The notes under the pieces are model-generated. The model made no database searches, was not told the DNA's origin, and worked only from the letters and a program-made list of their open reading frames with translations. From Candidatus Bathyarchaeota archaeon (GTDB lineage: Archaea; Thermoproteota; Bathyarchaeia; RBG-16-48-13; JAGMEO01), in NCBI GenBank assembly GCA_030602965.1, contig JAUVYS010000039.1, positions 1-10,494 on the forward strand: a DNA stretch of 10,494 bases. Direction: 5' to 3'. Below are positions 1-6,879 of the stretch, in pieces (position 1 is the stretch's first letter; every line of letters begins with the position of its first letter). Position numbers and translations under genes: made by a program.

Positions 1-61
1 ATCGTACCCTGATTTCTTCAGGGATTTACAATCTTTGGAGGCGAATATAATTGTCAGGTAA
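1..61 (+). CDS. aroA: 3-phosphoshikimate 1-carboxyvinyltransferase (EPSP synthase), C-terminal end only
   Basis: Reading from base 2, the second frame gives 19 codons (SYPDFFRDLQSLEANIIVR) ending at TAA 59-61. The S-Y-P-x-F-F-x-D-L-x-S-L-x-A pattern is the usual last helix of EPSP synthases, which join phosphoenolpyruvate to shikimate 3-phosphate just before the chorismate synthase step. The fragment overlaps the start of aroC by 11 nt, as expected for genes of one shikimate operon. The identification rests on a short tail and on context: pattern and position are seen, the rest of the gene is inferred to lie upstream of the window. Confidence 0.65.
   Translation, partial: SYPDFFRDLQSLEANIIVR
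37..41 (+). promoter_or_regulatory. Shine-Dalgarno site supporting the aroC TTG start
   Basis: GGAGG lies 9 nt before the TTG at 51 and inside the last codons of aroA. No ATG in the same frame gives the complete N-terminus of chorismate synthase, so this site supports TTG as the start. Confidence 0.65.
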
Positions 62-1154
62 TTCGTTTGGAAAAAAGTTCAAAATAACATGTTTTGGAGA
101 AAGCCATGGTAGATGCATAGGAGTGGTCATCGATGGTTGCCCTCCAGGCTTACCACTCTCTTTAAAGGAAGTTCAGAGAGAACTTGATAAAAGACGGCCA
201 GGCCAGGACAAAATCTCCACTCCACGTAAAGAAGAGGACGAAGTGAAATTTTTATCTGGTGTTTTCAAGGAACACACCACAGGCGCTCCACTGTGTATGT
301 TAATATGGAATAAAAAGGTTGACTCCGAGGTATACGAGGAATATCGCATTAAACCTAGACCTGGTCACGCCGATTATCCAGCCTTGGTTAAATACAAAAA
401 ATTTAATGACTATCGTGGAGGAGGACGTTTTTCGGGTAGAATTACAGCAGCTTGTGTGATGGCAGGTGCGATTGCTAAGAAGCTCCTTAGAACTTTAAAC
501 TTGGAAATCCTAGCGCACACAGTTGAAATTGGAGGAGTCAAGTCTGAAAAGAATCCGACTTTAGAAGAGATAAGAAAAATAACTTATACAAACGCTGTGA
601 GATGCGCAGATGAGAAAATCGCGGTGTTAATGAAACAAGAAATTATGAAAGCAAAGAACGAAGGAGATAGTGTTGGTGGTATAATAGAATGCGTCGTTCT
701 TAACGTGCCAGTTGGGATTGGAGAACCAGTGTTTGATAACTTAGACGCGGATATTGCAAAGATGTTATTTAGTATACCCGCAGTAAAGGGCGTAGAGTTT
801 GGAGCAGGCTTTAATTCATCACGCATCCGTGGATCTGAAAATAACGACCCCTACATCATAAAAGATGGAAAAGTGGCAACTGCGTCAAATAATGCAGGTG
901 GGGTTCTAGGCGGCTTATCTAACGGCATGCCAATCATCTTCCGAATTGCTTTTAAACCAACACCATCAATTTCGAAGAAACAACATACAATAGACATCGA
1001 AAAAATGACGGAAACAACAATTGAAGTGAAAGGCAAGCATGACCCATGTGTAGTACCAAGGGCTGTGCCAATAGTAGAAGCAGCTGCAGCTATTGTCCTA
1101 GTGGATCATGCACTGCGGTTTTCATTGATAAATACCGGAGAGAAAATAGAATGA
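51..1154 (+). CDS. aroC: Chorismate synthase
   Basis: Converts 5-enolpyruvylshikimate 3-phosphate to chorismate by an FMNH2-dependent trans-1,4 elimination of phosphate; cytoplasmic, last step of the shikimate pathway. The 367-residue protein is a normal full length. Visible family signatures are GESHG at residues 16-20 (H19 is the expected catalytic His) followed by the IDGCPPG turn at 27-33, RRPGQ at 48-52, RPGHADY at 103-109 (H106 is the second invariant His), the flavin-binding stretch DYRGGGRFSGR at 120-130, RGSENND at 260-266 and PRAVPIVEA at 336-344. The TTG start has a good ribosome-binding site at 37-41, and the N-terminus (SGNSFGKKF) matches the family start. The gene overlaps aroA upstream by 11 nt, and its TGA overlaps the ATG of the chorismate mutase gene (ATGA, 1151-1154). 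No key residue appears missing. The family assignment is very secure. Confidence 0.97.
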   Translation: MSGNSFGKKFKITCFGESHGRCIGVVIDGCPPGLPLSLKEVQRELDKRRPGQDKISTPRKEEDEVKFLSGVFKEHTTGAPLCMLIWNKKVDSEVYEEYRIKPRPGHADYPALVKYKKFNDYRGGGRFSGRITAACVMAGAIAKKLLRTLNLEILAHTVEIGGVKSEKNPTLEEIRKITYTNAVRCADEKIAVLMKQEIMKAKNEGDSVGGIIECVVLNVPVGIGEPVFDNLDADIAKMLFSIPAVKGVEFGAGFNSSRIRGSENNDPYIIKDGKVATASNNAGGVLGGLSNGMPIIFRIAFKPTPSISKKQHTIDIEKMTETTIEVKGKHDPCVVPRAVPIVEAAAAIVLVDHALRFSLINTGEKIE

Positions 1155-2557
1155 GTAACAATTTAGAAATATCAAGAAAAAAGATACGAGAATTAGACAA
1201 AAAAATCTTGAGTTTAATAAAAGAAAGGTTAGATGTAGCTAAAAGAATAGGTGACACTAAAAAGAAGAATGGTCTTTCACCAATTAACTTGAAGGTTGAG
1301 AAGAAGGTAGTAGATAATAGTCTTCAAATGGGTAAAACAATTGGTCTCAACGAAGAATTCTCCAAAAAAATAATCAACATGCTAATCTCTGAGTCCTTAA
1401 AAGTTCAGGGGATAATTTCTGAAGGTAGGTCCAAGTATCTATACGGAGTTTTTGAAAAAGCTAGAGAAATGATGTCCAAAGGAGACAAACTCATTCGACT
1501 TGAGATTGGCGAACCTAACTTTCAAAGTCCAACCCCTGTCAAAGAAGCAGCTAAGAAAGCATTGACCACGAATGAAAAAATTGGTTATGTTTCTTCTGTG
1601 GGAATAAAAGAGTTACGAGAAGCTGTTGCTAATAAAGTAAATCAAACATACAAACTTGAAATTACACCAAACCATGTCTTGATAACTCCTGGAGGAAAAT
1701 TCGGTGTATTCGCGAGTATCCTAACTACTGTTTCAGAGGTTAATAGATTATTACTCATTGAGCCCTATTGGCCAGTATATGAGGAGTGTGCAATTCTTGC
1801 AAGAACAAGGATTGATCGTATTCATACCGTGTTAGATAATGGCTGGAAGATTGATGTTGAAAAGATCAAGGAAGCCTTTGATACAGGTACAAAACTTCTC
1901 ATTCTATGCAATCCATCGAACCCAACTGGAAACATTATTCCAGAGGATGAGTTAAAGAGCATTGTGGAATTAGCCAATGATAATAATGTGACAATTCTAA
2001 CTGACGAGGTTTACGATGCTTATACTTTCAAACCATTTAGAAGCATCTTAGAAACGAGTTGCGAAAATTACATATACATTCAAAGCTTTTCCAAAAGATA
2101 CGGCATGACAGGTTGGAGAGTTGGATACGCCATATCTAGCCCTGAAACAATCAAGAAAATGCAAAAAATAATGCAAATCTCAGCAACCTGTGTACCAGAA
2201 TTCATTCAAAAAGCAGCAATAGAAGCCTTAGAAATAGACGATGCGACTTTAGCGATGTTTTCTGAAACAATTAAGAAAAGAGTAGAGATTGCATCAAAAG
2301 AATTAGATGATTCACCTTTATCGTACAAGAAGCCAGATGGAGGAATGTACATCTTCCCCCGTGTTAATATTGAAAAATTTAATTCGCAGGATTTCGCCTT
2401 GAAGCTGTTATCTGACCAGAAAGTGGCAGTTTCTCCTGGCCAGGCATTTGGAGATTATCCGAGACATTTCAGAATTTCTCTCGGTGGAAGCGAAGAGGAC
2501 ATAAAGGAAGGCATACATAGAATTGTAAAGATGATTGAAAAATGGCAGGACATGTAG
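1151..2557 (+). CDS. aroQ: Chorismate mutase (AroQ)-aminotransferase class I/II fusion
   Basis: A 468-residue bifunctional protein. Residues 1-90 are an all-helical AroQ-type chorismate mutase (chorismate to prephenate), with R9, R26, K37 and Q86 in the positions of the usual active-site residues. Residues 95-468 are a fold-type I PLP aminotransferase with NPSNPTG at 254-260, TDEVY at 284-288, the PLP lysine K315 in SFSK followed by MTGWR (319-323), and R441 in RISL for the substrate carboxylate. The ATG at 1151 is preferred over an in-frame upstream ATG at 1046 because it begins exactly at the mutase helix, has GGAG at 1137-1140, and overlaps aroC by ATGA; the longer form would add 35 Cys/Ser-rich residues read through aroC. 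The mutase lacks the standard D-x-x-R-E loop and has N46-L-K-V-E50 instead. The fusion could transaminate 4-hydroxyphenylpyruvate/phenylpyruvate, or prephenate to arogenate; the sequence does not decide. Confidence 0.93.
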   Translation: MSNNLEISRKKIRELDKKILSLIKERLDVAKRIGDTKKKNGLSPINLKVEKKVVDNSLQMGKTIGLNEEFSKKIINMLISESLKVQGIISEGRSKYLYGVFEKAREMMSKGDKLIRLEIGEPNFQSPTPVKEAAKKALTTNEKIGYVSSVGIKELREAVANKVNQTYKLEITPNHVLITPGGKFGVFASILTTVSEVNRLLLIEPYWPVYEECAILARTRIDRIHTVLDNGWKIDVEKIKEAFDTGTKLLILCNPSNPTGNIIPEDELKSIVELANDNNVTILTDEVYDAYTFKPFRSILETSCENYIYIQSFSKRYGMTGWRVGYAISSPETIKKMQKIMQISATCVPEFIQKAAIEALEIDDATLAMFSETIKKRVEIASKELDDSPLSYKKPDGGMYIFPRVNIEKFNSQDFALKLLSDQKVAVSPGQAFGDYPRHFRISLGGSEEDIKEGIHRIVKMIEKWQDM

Positions 2558-3432
2558 CTATCATTGGCGGAACAGGGAAGATGGGACAATGGTTTGCTAC
2601 ATACTTTAAGGAAAAGGGCTATCAAGTTGTGATTGCTGGACGTTTTCCAGGAAAAACAGCAAAGACAGCGCAAATTCTCGGGGTTGGGTCTGCAGATTCA
2701 TATAGTGAAGCTGTCAAGAACGCTGACATAGTCATAGTATCAACGCCAATTGAAGCAACAGCAAAAATCATAACAGAAATTTCAAGGTACATGTCTAAAG
2801 GCAGTATACTCTTCGATATTGCCTCGGTCAAGAAAGGAATTATAACCGCCTTAGAGAAAGCCAAAGAATCGGGGATACGAACTATCAGTGTACACCCACT
2901 CTTTGGACCAGGCGCTAAAAAAATAAGAAATAGAAGGTTTATCTTAATTCCAGTTGGAAAAGATACTGAATTAATGCAAACAATTACAAAATTGTTTGAG
3001 GATGACGGTGCTACAATTAGTATTATCGAGGACGCAAAAACCCACGATAAAATAATAGCGTACACTTTAGCATTGCCTCACTTCTTAAACATGTTGCTTG
3101 GGAACTTGTTATCAAAAGCTGACTTTGAATCATACAAGTTTAGCGGAACAACCTTAGCTTTGCAGCTAATGCTAACAGAGAGTGTGTTTAATGAAGACCC
3201 AAGACTTTACTCAATGATTCAGATGTCAAACGATCAATTTCATAAACTGCTAGTAATCCTTTTAGAATCAACTCAGAAATTGGCTAGAATCATTCTGAAC
3301 AATGATACGGAGGGTTTTTACAGGTTATTTAAAGATACAAAAGTTTACCTTTCTAGGAATCCAAGTTTTGAAGATTCATATGACAGATTGTATAAAGCTC
3401 TTGAAGCGATCGAAGAAAAAACGAAAGAGTGA
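2542..3432 (+). CDS. tyrA: Prephenate (or arogenate) dehydrogenase
   Basis: Oxidative decarboxylation of prephenate to 4-hydroxyphenylpyruvate, or of arogenate to tyrosine; cytoplasmic. The 296-residue protein opens with a Rossmann motif GGTGKMG at residues 9-15. The second strand ends in A-G-R34, with no acidic residue to hold the NAD ribose, which suggests NADP preference. TyrA landmarks are DIASVKKG at 92-99, SVHPLFGP at 116-123 (H118), H168 in THD and H180 in LPH, the last in the region of the family's catalytic histidine; the C-terminal half is a helical dimerisation domain. There is no ACT domain, so feedback control by tyrosine through such a domain is not expected. The ATG lies inside the preceding gene (16 nt overlap) without a clear Shine-Dalgarno site, which suggests translational coupling to the mutase-aminotransferase. 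Confidence 0.93.
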   Translation: MAGHVAIIGGTGKMGQWFATYFKEKGYQVVIAGRFPGKTAKTAQILGVGSADSYSEAVKNADIVIVSTPIEATAKIITEISRYMSKGSILFDIASVKKGIITALEKAKESGIRTISVHPLFGPGAKKIRNRRFILIPVGKDTELMQTITKLFEDDGATISIIEDAKTHDKIIAYTLALPHFLNMLLGNLLSKADFESYKFSGTTLALQLMLTESVFNEDPRLYSMIQMSNDQFHKLLVILLESTQKLARIILNNDTEGFYRLFKDTKVYLSRNPSFEDSYDRLYKALEAIEEKTKE

Positions 3433-3453
3433 GAAAGTATTCAGATTTAATAA

Positions 3454-4146
3454 CTACATCTTTAATATTACGTCAAGGGCTTGAGTTAGATCCGAAACCT
3501 CAAAATCAGGATTCATCTTTGGATCTTCAGGTGGATTCATTCTTTGTCTATTCACCCATAAAGTCTTTATGCCAACGGCTTTAGCAGGGTAAATGTCTAT
3601 GAGAATATTGTCTCCTATGCTCAATGTCTCTTCGGGAGTTGATCCCACTATTTTGAGGGCTCCTTGATAATATGCGAGCTCTAGTTTATCATGGCCAACT
3701 ACTTCAGACCCTAGAGTGAACTTGAAATAATCTTTTCCCAAAATCCGTTTAATCCCTGCAGCTTTCTCTTTTGACTTTTTTCCTGACGATAGACTTAACA
3801 TATATCCTGCATTTGTTAGACTTTCCAAAAAATTGTGTGTATCAGTGAAAAGAATTGGGCTGTCAAGCATTGCTTGGGAGGCTTCTTTAAATCGTGAACT
3901 TAATAAGTTTATTTTGTGTTGATCATAGGGTTCATCTAATAGTTTACAAAGAAGTTTTCCTTGGAAATTCCAGTCATCATGCCTCTCTGGATACTTTTGG
4001 TGAATTACCTTCATGTGAACTTCATACATGAATTTACGATAGACTTCTCTTCCGCTAATGTTGAAGATTCCATCCATTTTGGAAGCGAAGATAGATTCTG
4101 TATCGTGAAGAGTTTCATCATAATCTACGAGTACACTTTTAATCAT
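3454..4146 (-). CDS. HAD-superfamily hydrolase, phosphatase-like
   Basis: A 230-residue cytoplasmic haloacid dehalogenase-superfamily protein, probably a small-metabolite phosphatase. Motif I is DYDET at residues 8-12 (D8 the expected nucleophile, D10 the acid/base); motif II is the Ser pair S120-S121 after LSL; motif III is K154; motif IV is GDNILID at 178-184. Residues about 15-100 form a helical cap of the C1 type inserted after motif I, as in subfamily I members such as phosphoglycolate phosphatase and YjjG. The end of motif IV, with the following turn GIKTLWVNR, is typical of this group. All catalytic residues are present. The substrate cannot be predicted. The gene converges on tyrA with a 21-base gap and is probably not part of that operon; it is codirectional with the zinc-ribbon gene upstream (81-base gap). 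Confidence 0.88.
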   Translation of the reverse strand: MIKSVLVDYDETLHDTESIFASKMDGIFNISGREVYRKFMYEVHMKVIHQKYPERHDDWNFQGKLLCKLLDEPYDQHKINLLSSRFKEASQAMLDSPILFTDTHNFLESLTNAGYMLSLSSGKKSKEKAAGIKRILGKDYFKFTLGSEVVGHDKLELAYYQGALKIVGSTPEETLSIGDNILIDIYPAKAVGIKTLWVNRQRMNPPEDPKMNPDFEVSDLTQALDVILKM

Positions 4147-4178
4147 CAGTCTTACCTTTCAGAGCCATTCAATCAAGG

Positions 4179-4184
4179 TTTAAA
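4179..4184 (-). promoter_or_regulatory. Possible TATA element for the HAD gene
   Basis: On the minus strand CACTTTAAACC is centred about 35 bases before the ATG at 4146. That spacing would place transcription start roughly 10 nt ahead of the gene. A weak AAAGGT purine stretch follows. Position and composition are suggestive only. Confidence 0.3.
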
Positions 4185-4227
4185 GTGTTGGTGAACAACT
4201 TCATTAGAAGAATCATCTTAAAAACGT

Positions 4228-4986
4228 TTAGAATAACTTGAACTCTTCTAATGGTGGAATGTCACCTTTTATTACAGTTCCATTTGAACCTTCAAGTATT
4301 AACTGATAGCTTCTTTCTTTGTATGTATACGTGATGAACCAGATTGGAGAATGAAGATAAACAGCATCATCAACAGTTATATCTGTTTTTATCTCGATGA
4401 TTCTATCAACGTCCTGCTTCGCAAGAAAATCATGGTGAGATTTTACCTGCTGTTTCGCTATTTCTATGGCCTCAGTTTCAACAATTTCACTATTTAGAAC
4501 CTTTGCTCCAGATCGGACTTTTGTAATGTTAAATGGAATTTTTCCTTTCAAGGGAATATCGTATTCTCTTGTTGGAAATTCTGAGGCTTTTCTTCCGAGA
4601 ACCAGCCAGTTGTAGCTTTTTGATATCGCTCCTTCTTTGACAATTCCAGGTCCCACTCTCTCAAATAATCCTTTGTAATGGCTTTTTGCTTCAAGTGGAA
4701 TTACCCAGAAAGGTAAATATGTAAGGTTTACCTCGGTCATTTTTGATGATTTTTCCAGATCTTTAGGTTTCAAAAACCCTGACTCCATCCACTCTTTGAC
4801 ACGATTTTTAATATCTTCTTCATCAAAGTTGTTCACAAGCATTGAGTGTTCAAAGGTGAATGCTACTCCAGTTTTTATGACGTTGCTTGAACCACAATAT
4901 TTACAGGTAACGATAATCTCTCCAGGTTCATATTCTAGGGGAGCGTTACAATGTGAACAAGAAAGCCGTTCAACAATCCCTGTCAT
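4228..4986 (-). CDS. N-terminal zinc-ribbon protein of unknown function
   Basis: A 252-residue protein with no predicted membrane segment. Residues 8-40 form a zinc ribbon: C10-x2-C13 and C28-x2-C31, resembling ribbons of TFIIB and of envelope-associated proteins. The remaining ~200 residues are mixed alpha/beta. They contain two similar Pro-aromatic-Trp strands, LPFWVIPL at 91-98 and SPIWFITY at 213-220, each followed by a basic/tyrosine segment (SHYKGLF; ERSYQLI). The end, EGSNGTVIKGDIPP, resembles the strand-turn closing PepSY-like or related beta folds. I do not recognise a characterised function. It is divergent from the coiled-coil/zinc-ribbon gene at 5090 across 103 bases with a symmetric TATA between them, and shares the zinc-ribbon theme with two further proteins downstream. 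That suggests a common membrane or protein-quality-control role, by inference only. Confidence 0.85.
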   Translation of the reverse strand: MTGIVERLSCSHCNAPLEYEPGEIIVTCKYCGSSNVIKTGVAFTFEHSMLVNNFDEEDIKNRVKEWMESGFLKPKDLEKSSKMTEVNLTYLPFWVIPLEAKSHYKGLFERVGPGIVKEGAISKSYNWLVLGRKASEFPTREYDIPLKGKIPFNITKVRSGAKVLNSEIVETEAIEIAKQQVKSHHDFLAKQDVDRIIEIKTDITVDDAVYLHSPIWFITYTYKERSYQLILEGSNGTVIKGDIPPLEEFKLF

Positions 4987-5023
4987 CCAAAATCCCTATA
5001 GCAGAAATATTTTAATTAACTTA

Positions 5024-5031
5024 TTATATAA
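5024..5031. promoter_or_regulatory. Symmetric TATA box in a divergent promoter region
   Basis: TTATATAA is a perfect palindrome, and its minus-strand reading with the flanks gives the canonical archaeal TTTATATA. Its distance to the minus-strand ATG at 4986 predicts a short leader of about 15 nt. In the plus direction it would give a leader of about 35 nt for the gene at 5090. A second plus-strand candidate, TCTATAATTTA at 5057-5067, would instead give an almost leaderless transcript. Confidence 0.5.
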
Positions 5032-5089
5032 ACGTGGACTAACACATTTCTGTAAATCTATAATTTAGAAAAAATATAGATGTAGGAAA

Positions 5090-6229
5090 ATGAGCGATCG
5101 TCCAATTAGAAGGCCGCCTGTCAGAATTTGTCGAGTCAAGCACACGAGCAATGTTCAAAGACGAAGAGTGAAGTCTGCTGCTGAAAAAGAGAGAGATCAA
5201 CTTTCTTCCAGATTACGATCAATTGAAATGGAACTCTTCAGTACCTTAAGTTCTCTAAGCCATGTTAAAAGCGACATTAATTACATTGAGGGAGCAATGG
5301 CTACTGTACCTTCAAGGCTTCAAAAGGTTCGTAACCAAGGCTATGAAATTATGAGTTATTTAGATGAGAACCAAGAGATTTTAACAAGAAAATGGGATGA
5401 GAATGGTCAACAGATTAAAGACGATTATCTTTATAATATTCAACCTTTACGTGAAGAAGCTAGAAGACTCCAAAGTGAGATTAGGGGTTTAAAATCGAGA
5501 ATAGAACGCGGCGATTCAAGTTGGGTTCGAAGATCGTTAAGTACTCTTGTCTCAGATGTATCGTCATTAAGAGGCCAGACATCTAACGAGGCAAATAGAA
5601 CAGCAAGTTCGCTTAAAGAGTTTAAAAGTGGAATTTCAGCGTTAGATAGGGATCTAAAAGGAGCTGAGAAAACGATACAACTGGTTTCTCAAGCCTCTTT
5701 TCCATGGAAAGAAGGGGAAAGCCCAATTTTGGCTTTGAATGCAAAGATAATGACAGGAGAGAAATCTGAAGGAGGCTTTTTCTTAACGAATCAGAGAATA
5801 TTGTTCGAAGGTGTAAAAGAGGAGGTAACTGAGAGAAAATTTTTCATAGCAACAAAGAAGAAAACTGTGAGAACCTTACTATTGGATCAGCCCATTGGCA
5901 TTGTAAAAGAAATTTCCGGAGGAACAGTGAGTTTTTGGGCTGGGGCTGGAATTTATGTGAGGTTTAAACCAGACAGTGGACTAGAAGAAATACCCTTTGA
6001 TGTAAAAAGTGAAGAAGTTGACTTGATAAAAAAGCATTATAACTTCATTGTTACGGGAGAAGCAGATCTCGAAATAGCTAAAGTTCGAGGGAAAGAAAAA
6101 AAAGAAGCCCCTTCCAAACCTAAAGTCTTAAGATGTCCAACTTGTGATGCTCCTTACACACGTGAAATTTACAGAGGACAAACATCTGTTCAATGTGATT
6201 ATTGTGGAAGTGTAATTCCACTCGGGTGA
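5090..6229 (+). CDS. Coiled-coil, PH/GRAM-like domain and C-terminal zinc-ribbon protein
   Basis: A 379-residue protein in three parts. Residues 1-28 are strongly basic (ten Arg/Lys, one acid). Residues about 29-200 are a long helical, coiled-coil-prone region rich in Arg, Ser and Glu. Residues about 205-325 look like a bacterial-type PH/GRAM domain, with the telling LTNQRILF at 232-239 followed by beta strands and a closing helix. After a charged linker the C-terminus holds a zinc ribbon: C349-x2-C352 and C369-x2-C372. There is no membrane segment, so the basic N-terminus and PH/GRAM-like fold make peripheral membrane or lipid binding plausible. It is divergent from one zinc-ribbon gene and sits upstream of the helical, SPFH and HtpX genes. 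No close named homologue is recognised; function is inferred only from domains and neighbours. The ATG has a weak purine-rich site (TAGGAAA). Confidence 0.87.
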   Translation: MSDRPIRRPPVRICRVKHTSNVQRRRVKSAAEKERDQLSSRLRSIEMELFSTLSSLSHVKSDINYIEGAMATVPSRLQKVRNQGYEIMSYLDENQEILTRKWDENGQQIKDDYLYNIQPLREEARRLQSEIRGLKSRIERGDSSWVRRSLSTLVSDVSSLRGQTSNEANRTASSLKEFKSGISALDRDLKGAEKTIQLVSQASFPWKEGESPILALNAKIMTGEKSEGGFFLTNQRILFEGVKEEVTERKFFIATKKKTVRTLLLDQPIGIVKEISGGTVSFWAGAGIYVRFKPDSGLEEIPFDVKSEEVDLIKKHYNFIVTGEADLEIAKVRGKEKKEAPSKPKVLRCPTCDAPYTREIYRGQTSVQCDYCGSVIPLG

Positions 6230-6331
6230 TGAAAAGAATAATAGAATCAAAAAGTTAAAGTAGCGAAGAACGCCAAATAAGTTATTAAGATTGATTCAAA
6301 GAAAAAATAAGTAAAAAATTGGGATATAAAA

Positions 6332-6865
6332 ATGGCTGAACGTGAAACTGTTGAAAAAATTAAAGGCAGACGAGGCATAATTCACAAGATACAGGATTTC
6401 TTTACATTAGGGTATGGAACCAAAGAAGACTTAAGAGAACTGAATAAAAAACTTCGCGATCTTTACTACGAAGAACTTCGTGATCTACGCTACCAGTGGA
6501 CTGATGCATACTTAGTTGCACTAGAAGCAGAAGTGACAGCTTCAAGTAGTGACTTTAAAAAAGTAACGCAGGTTTTTGACCGTGTACTGGAGAAGGTAAG
6601 ACGTGCTGATTATGGTTATGCTGGTCTTTTAGATAGAAAAGGACATATACGAGACGATGAACTTGCACGAGTTTTCAATCATGACAAAGGAGTCAGCGAT
6701 GAAATTGCAAACTTAAAAGCCGCCGTAAATAGAACAGTTAATGAAGCTGAAGCTGAGAATTGGACTGAAGTGGAAACCGTAGTTAAAGAAACTAAGAAAT
6801 TATTATTGGACTTTGAAGATAAATGGGATGATAGAGAGAAATTATTTAGACCATTAGAAGTATAG
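6332..6865 (+). CDS. Small charged all-helical protein, unknown function
   Basis: A 177-residue protein dominated by predicted amphipathic helices, with very high Glu/Asp/Lys/Arg content and no membrane segment, cysteine or signal peptide. A short hydrophobic/glycine turn (IIHKIQDFFTLGYG, residues 16-29) precedes a helix containing a tandem eight-residue repeat LRDLYYEE/LRDLRYQW at 41-56; a second helical block spans about 120-170 and ends near FEDKWDD. I do not recognise the family. The stop lies only 14 bases before the SPFH gene, so the two are almost certainly cotranscribed and this protein is a likely partner of the SPFH protein. The ATG at 6332 is preceded by a weak GGGAT; a candidate AT-rich promoter lies around 6275-6290 (AAATAAGTTATTAAG). 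Calling it coding is supported by the sustained frame and tight spacing. Confidence 0.8.
   Translation: MAERETVEKIKGRRGIIHKIQDFFTLGYGTKEDLRELNKKLRDLYYEELRDLRYQWTDAYLVALEAEVTASSSDFKKVTQVFDRVLEKVRRADYGYAGLLDRKGHIRDDELARVFNHDKGVSDEIANLKAAVNRTVNEAEAENWTEVETVVKETKKLLLDFEDKWDDREKLFRPLEV
6452..6499 (+). repeat. Imperfect 24-nt tandem duplication inside the small helical-protein gene
   Basis: Two adjacent 24-base units (6452-6475 and 6476-6499) encode LRDLYYEE and LRDLRYQW. They share 15 of 24 bases, with the strongest match in the first eleven. The unit is eight codons and keeps a helical phase. Confidence 0.55.
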
Positions 6866-6870
6866 GAGGA
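6864..6870 (+). promoter_or_regulatory. Strong Shine-Dalgarno site of the SPFH gene
   Basis: AGGAGGA sits 9 nt before the ATG at 6880, within the 14-base gap after the preceding gene. It is the strongest ribosome-binding site in the window and fixes the start. Confidence 0.8.
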
Positions 6871-6879
6871 AAAAAGAGA

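Noticed and set aside
1046..1150. N-terminal extension of the mutase-aminotransferase from an upstream ATG
   Set aside because: The 35 extra residues are Cys/Ser-rich, read through the conserved end of aroC in another frame, and do not resemble a mutase. The ATG at 1151 has a ribosome-binding site and the classic ATGA overlap.
2622..3065. Open frame of 147 codons on the minus strand inside tyrA
   Set aside because: It lies wholly opposite a well-conserved TyrA reading frame and has no ribosome site or promoter.
4796..5068. Plus-strand open frame of 90 codons across the zinc-ribbon gene start and intergenic region
   Set aside because: It overlaps the conserved cysteine ribbon on the other strand and the promoter region; its composition is not protein-like.
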